From Desmodus rotundus (taxonomy: Eukaryota > Chordata > Mammalia > Chiroptera > Phyllostomidae): a stretch of 64,000 nucleotides of DNA. The stretch lies in assembly GCF_022682495.2 (NCBI RefSeq), contig NC_071396.1, forward strand, positions 23,991,735-24,055,734, read 5' to 3'. The notes beneath the pieces were generated by a model. The model was not told where the DNA came from. It made no database searches and worked only from the letters and a program-made list of their open reading frames with translations. A program made the position numbers and the translations under genes. Shown here in pieces: positions 60,346 to 64,000 of this stretch; the first letter of the stretch is position 1; every line of letters begins with the position of its first letter.

Positions 60346-61904
60346 AACATCAGGTGTCTACGGTGCGACTGTAGGATTCAATCGTGACATTTTAAAGTGA
60401 AATGAATGAGGTACTGGTACTTGTGGGGATGCTTTACTCCTATTTAATTCTGCCAAATCATAACTTATAACGCATTTGCTACCATGTTTCTGCCACTCCA
60501 CAGTCATTGTCAGGATAAAACTAGCAATAAATGTTCAAATACTTTCTAAATTATATGGTAAGATATACATATTAATACAAGATATTTATGATGATTTTAC
60601 AAGTGTATGCAGCTCAGTGAGAAATCAGACAAAAGCAACAGGACAGGACTTTTGTACTTGTACCAGTCTGTCGTTTTGACTGTGTGTCCAGAAGACCTGG
60701 CAAATAACAGTGGAGCCCACGTGTCAGATATTTAAAACCAGCGGGAAGTCATCGGTCGTCTCTATGTCTGTTTCATACGTCTACTGTAAGCTACAAATGC
60801 ACGGGGTTAGAAACGCCATTGTCGCCCTGAGAAACAGCATTAGCACCGATGCAGCATAGCAGGCTTAGGCTGCAGGGACCACGAAGAATCCTGCTTTAAA
60901 GAAATGGCTGGGAAAAAAGTTTTGGCACTGAAGGTTCTACCTGACCTGGGAGATGTATTCATGCAGTTGTTTTTATGGTATTGACTCTTACACAGTGTCT
61001 CCACTGTTCATGTGGAGCCGAAACTGTGAGCATTTTAGGTGGCTTGGCTTCTATGTGAAGTGTTAAGCATGATGCCCCTAGAATGTGGTGATGATTAGCA
61101 TTTAATTAGAAGTGGGCTTGAACTTTGCAGTCAACACTCGAGTGATTAGTGTAGGCAGACTGTGATAACTGGTGTAAGAGCTGCAAAGTTTCCTGAAGGT
61201 ACATGGCTGTCCTCAAAACAGCTCCAATCTCAGGCACCTGAGATTATCCGGTACCAGTATCCCCCGAATACTGTTTCATAGTTTCTCCCGCCTCCTCAAA
61301 CTTCTGCGTTCCCTCTTCGCTGCTCTGACCCAATTTTCCTGCCCACTTGCTATTTCATAACTCCAGACCCTTTCTCCCTTTGAATAGGAGAGCACGCCTG
61401 TGAACACCTACCTCTCTTCTCCTCTCCTTGTGTCTGGAAGAAGTATCCCCTCCCATGAGATGTCTCCTCTGGGTCCTTTTCCCTTCTGATTTCACCTTCT
61501 CTCCTAAAGCCATTAATAAGCCCTTTTCGGTACCATCGTAAAAGAAGCCGGTGAAGCAAGAAACGAAAAGCAAGAGCCCATATCCCCCCACTGTAGTCTC
61601 TATCACCATCCCCCTCCGCCTCACTCGATCTGTAATTATATTTCCTTTTGTTACTGATGTCTTTCTGCGTCTTCTCTTATAACTTTGTGGCCAGTCTTAC
61701 AGGAAGTTTGTCTGTTTCATCAGCTTTTAAAAGAAGTAGGTATTTTGTTTGTTGATGATCTCCCCTTTTGGGGAGGGGGGTTTGTTTGCCTTGAACTTCG
61801 AACATCACCCCTCTTTAATTATCATCTTTCTACAACCTGCGTGTGTGTGTCTGTTTCTGGCTTTGTAATTTGAGTGACTAACTCATTTATTTTAAGTTTT
61901 TCTT
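60346..61904 (+). other. FMN2: FMN2 intron, unassigned
   Basis: No gene recognised. 61270-61680 is pyrimidine-rich on the + strand and of uncertain origin. Confidence 0.4.
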
Positions 61905-63145
61905 GATTTGATTTATTTTTATTGAAATATTATTGGCACAAAATATTATATTAGTTTCAGGTGTACTATGTAGCGATTTGGCATTTATATACCCATATTT
62001 GCCATGTATGGCGTGCATTTTTTTGCCCAGATTTTCGAGGGAAAACTAAGGATGCACACTGTACATGGGTGTAACAATTACATACCATGGGTGTAATGGT
62101 GGCTGTAATAATCCCGTGTACAATGCGCACGGAAACATGGGTGTGCAGCATACATGGCCAAGTACGGTACCTTATGAAATTATCACCATAGTAAGTCTAG
62201 TAACCACCCCCTTATTCCACACAAGGTGATTCTTACATTATTACTGTGTTACCTGTGCAGTACATTACATCCCTGTGACTTGCTCATTTTATACCTGGAG
62301 CTCTTTAGCTCTTCATTCCCTTCACCGACTTTGCCTATCCCCTTACACTGCTACCCTCCGGTGACCAGGAGTTTGTTCTCTGTATGTGTGAGTCTGTTTC
62401 TGTTTTCTTAGTTTTGTTTTTTTTTTAGATTCCTCATATCAGTGAAATTGCATGGCATTTGTCTCTGTCTGACTTATTTCACTTAGCATAATACCCTCTA
62501 GGCCCACCCACATCATTGCAAATGGCAAGATTATATCCTTAGTGAGGCTGAGTAATGTTGTGGGGGGGGAGGGGTACCTGTCATACATCTTTTTTACTCA
62601 TTAATCTATTGATGACCACTTGGCTTCTTTCCATATCTTGGCTAATGGAAATAACGCTGCAGTTAGCATAAGAGTGCATGTACCTTTTTTAAATTAGTGT
62701 CTTGTTTTCTTCAGATCGATACCCAGAAGTAGAACTGCTTTTTGATTTTTGGAGGAGCCTCCATGCTGTTCCCTCGTGGCTGCACCAATTTGCATTCCAT
62801 CCCGCAGTGCATGAGGACTCCCTTTTCTCCTCATCCTCGTTGGGACTTGCTGTTTGTTTTCTTTTTGATAATAGCCTTTTCTGACAGGTGCGAGATGGTA
62901 TCTCATTGTAGGTTTGATCTGCATTTCCCCGGTAATGAGGGAAGTTGATTATCTTTCCACGTGTCCGTTGGCCATCTTTGTGTCTTCTCTGGAGAGATGT
63001 CTATTCATGTCTTCCACCGATGTTTTAAACCGGTTGCCTTTTGGACATTGAGTTGGGTGAGCTCTTTATATTTTGGATATTAACCTGTTATTGGATGTAT
63101 CACTTGCAAACATCTTTTCGCATTCGGTAGTTTGCCTTTCGTTGA
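61905..63145 (-). mobile_element. Old L1 (L1MA-like), antisense 3' part
   Basis: Starts with the 3' UTR (TTTTATTGAAATATTATTGG, TTAGTTTCAGGTGTACTATG). It continues through TTATTTCACTTAGCATAATA, TTCTTTCCATATCTTGGCTA and AGTTTGCCTTTCGTTGAGC, the antisense ORF2 C-terminal region. It is broken at 61992-62167 by a small transposon and by many indels. Non-coding. Confidence 0.88.
61992..62167 (+). mobile_element. 176-bp MITE inserted in the old L1
   Basis: Removing 61992-62167 and one TA rejoins the L1 text (ATTTATA with CCTTATGAAATTATCACC). TA flanks it at 61990-61991 and 62168-62169. The ends form imperfect inverted repeats sharing CCATGTATG: left CCCATATTTGCCATGTATGG, right reversed CCGTACTTGGCCATGTATGC. 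CATGGGTGT recurs three times inside. This is a Tc1/mariner-type non-autonomous element; the family was not recognised. Confidence 0.8.
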
Positions 63146-64000
63146 GCTGATGGCACCAGCTCTTACTAGAGAAGAGTGCGCTGTTTCTACAAATTCTCCA
63201 GAGTGTCAGCGATCCGTAGGCGTGACCCTGGGATGTCTCCATCCCTTGTTTCGGGATCCCAGGTTTCCCAGCCACGGCTCTGACTTTAATACAGCAGGCC
63301 TGCGTCCCCCGAGCGTTCAGATGTTGCTGGAGCTCTGCAGTTCCAATCGTTGGATCTTCTTTGTGTCGCTCAGCTGTTTCTGTCATTGCACCATGGGACT
63401 CAGTGGCCTCTTTCCAAACTACCGAGGAGGCCGTGGAGCCATCTGTAACTGCTTATTCACGCCCTGGGCTTCTCATTATCCTTGCGCAGAGCGTCAGTCC
63501 ATCTTAGCTAGAGTCAGCCAACCACGCTGTGTATGCGGGATGGTCCTCACTGCGTCTCCAGTAGTCGGAATTGTCACATTTGCAAGGACGGATACCCACC
63601 CTCCCCCAGGACACTTTCTTAGGCTAACTCTGGTGATGTCTTTAGCAGCCCCTGGCCTCCGCTTTGCCCAGGGTCTGTCTGTGCCCCACACACCACTGAG
63701 GAATGTGGGGTGATAAGTGAATCTGCCCCAGAACCCCTTCTCTCTGCTCATTTTCTCAGGTCCCTCAGGGCCCTACTTATGTTATTTCAGGTTCTCTGAG
63801 TAGCAGGTGCCAACATTGGCTTTATTGGGAAAAAAATGGGAAGGGAGCCAGAAGCAGCTGGGGCAGCTGTGAGTCCTGGATGCAGGTCCAGCCACCGTGG
63901 AGGAGAGGGCAGGGAGACGAAGCCGCAGACTGCAGGGCAGTTACAAGAAGGGCTTGGCAAGGCCGATGGGGAGTCGTTGAGACAAAGTCACCCTTCACAG
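63146..64000 (+). other. Unassigned end of window
   Basis: GC-richer than the intron average. On the minus strand a CCAATAAAGCC polyadenylation-like motif lies at about 63819, following a GC-rich stretch (63830-64000). This could be the 3' end of a retroposed transcript or an LTR. Open frames of 193 (+) and 85 (-) codons have no recognised family. The expected terminal FMN2 exon is not here. Confidence 0.4.

Noticed and set aside
63132..63713. 193-codon plus-strand frame as a terminal FMN2 exon.
   Set aside because: The translation lacks the expected end of FH2 and the basic tail, and its start overlaps old L1 sequence.

Overview
The window is mammalian nuclear DNA, almost certainly from a bat. 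Three kinds of evidence support this. Coding sequence is in short exons with GT-AG boundaries. There are five tRNA-derived SINEs of the chiropteran VES type. Several young LINE-1 copies share one bat-like 3' end. Nothing bacterial, viral-genomic or CRISPR-like is present. VES elements point to Yangochiroptera, but the species cannot be fixed from the sequence. The window contains part of one protein-coding gene, on the + strand. Seven consecutive exons encode the distal half of a formin FH2 domain. The protein matches FMN2 (formin-2) better than FMN1. Exons lie at 1211-1302, 1454-1583, 2572-2718, 5435-5494, 5649-5769, 29052-29144 and 47984-48035. Codon phases agree across every junction, giving one 695-nt stretch with no stop. 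The 5' part (KIND-like region, FH1, start of FH2) lies before base 1. The last exon or exons, carrying the end of FH2 and the Spire-binding tail, lie beyond base 64000. Region by region: 1-5.8 kb is exon-dense, with one VES SINE and an old L1 tail. 5.8-29.05 kb is a 23.3-kb intron. It holds an internally deleted mariner (6510-7062) and a full-length antisense LINE-1 of about 6.75 kb (7199-13954) with perfect 14-bp target-site duplications. That L1 has an intact ORF1, an ORF2 broken by one frameshift, and a GC-rich 5' UTR with repeated promoter units. The intron also holds a twin-primed L1 (19168-19823), two VES SINEs, and old L2, MIR, Charlie and L1 remnants. 29.1-48.0 kb is an 18.8-kb intron dominated by ancient antisense L1. 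One copy is split by two MaLR LTRs. The intron also carries an L1 tail, a second twin-primed L1 (46880-47337), a Tigger-like element and a 165-bp TA-flanked MITE. 48-64 kb is intron with an LTR, two VES SINEs, a short young L1 and an old antisense L1 (61905-63145) that carries a 176-bp TA-flanked MITE. The host gene product is an actin nucleator; the rest is a layered record of transposition. I found no undescribed multi-gene system. The most noteworthy items are the near-intact L1 with repeated promoter units and a possible antisense promoter pointing along FMN2, the two independent twin-priming events, and the two small TA-flanked MITEs.
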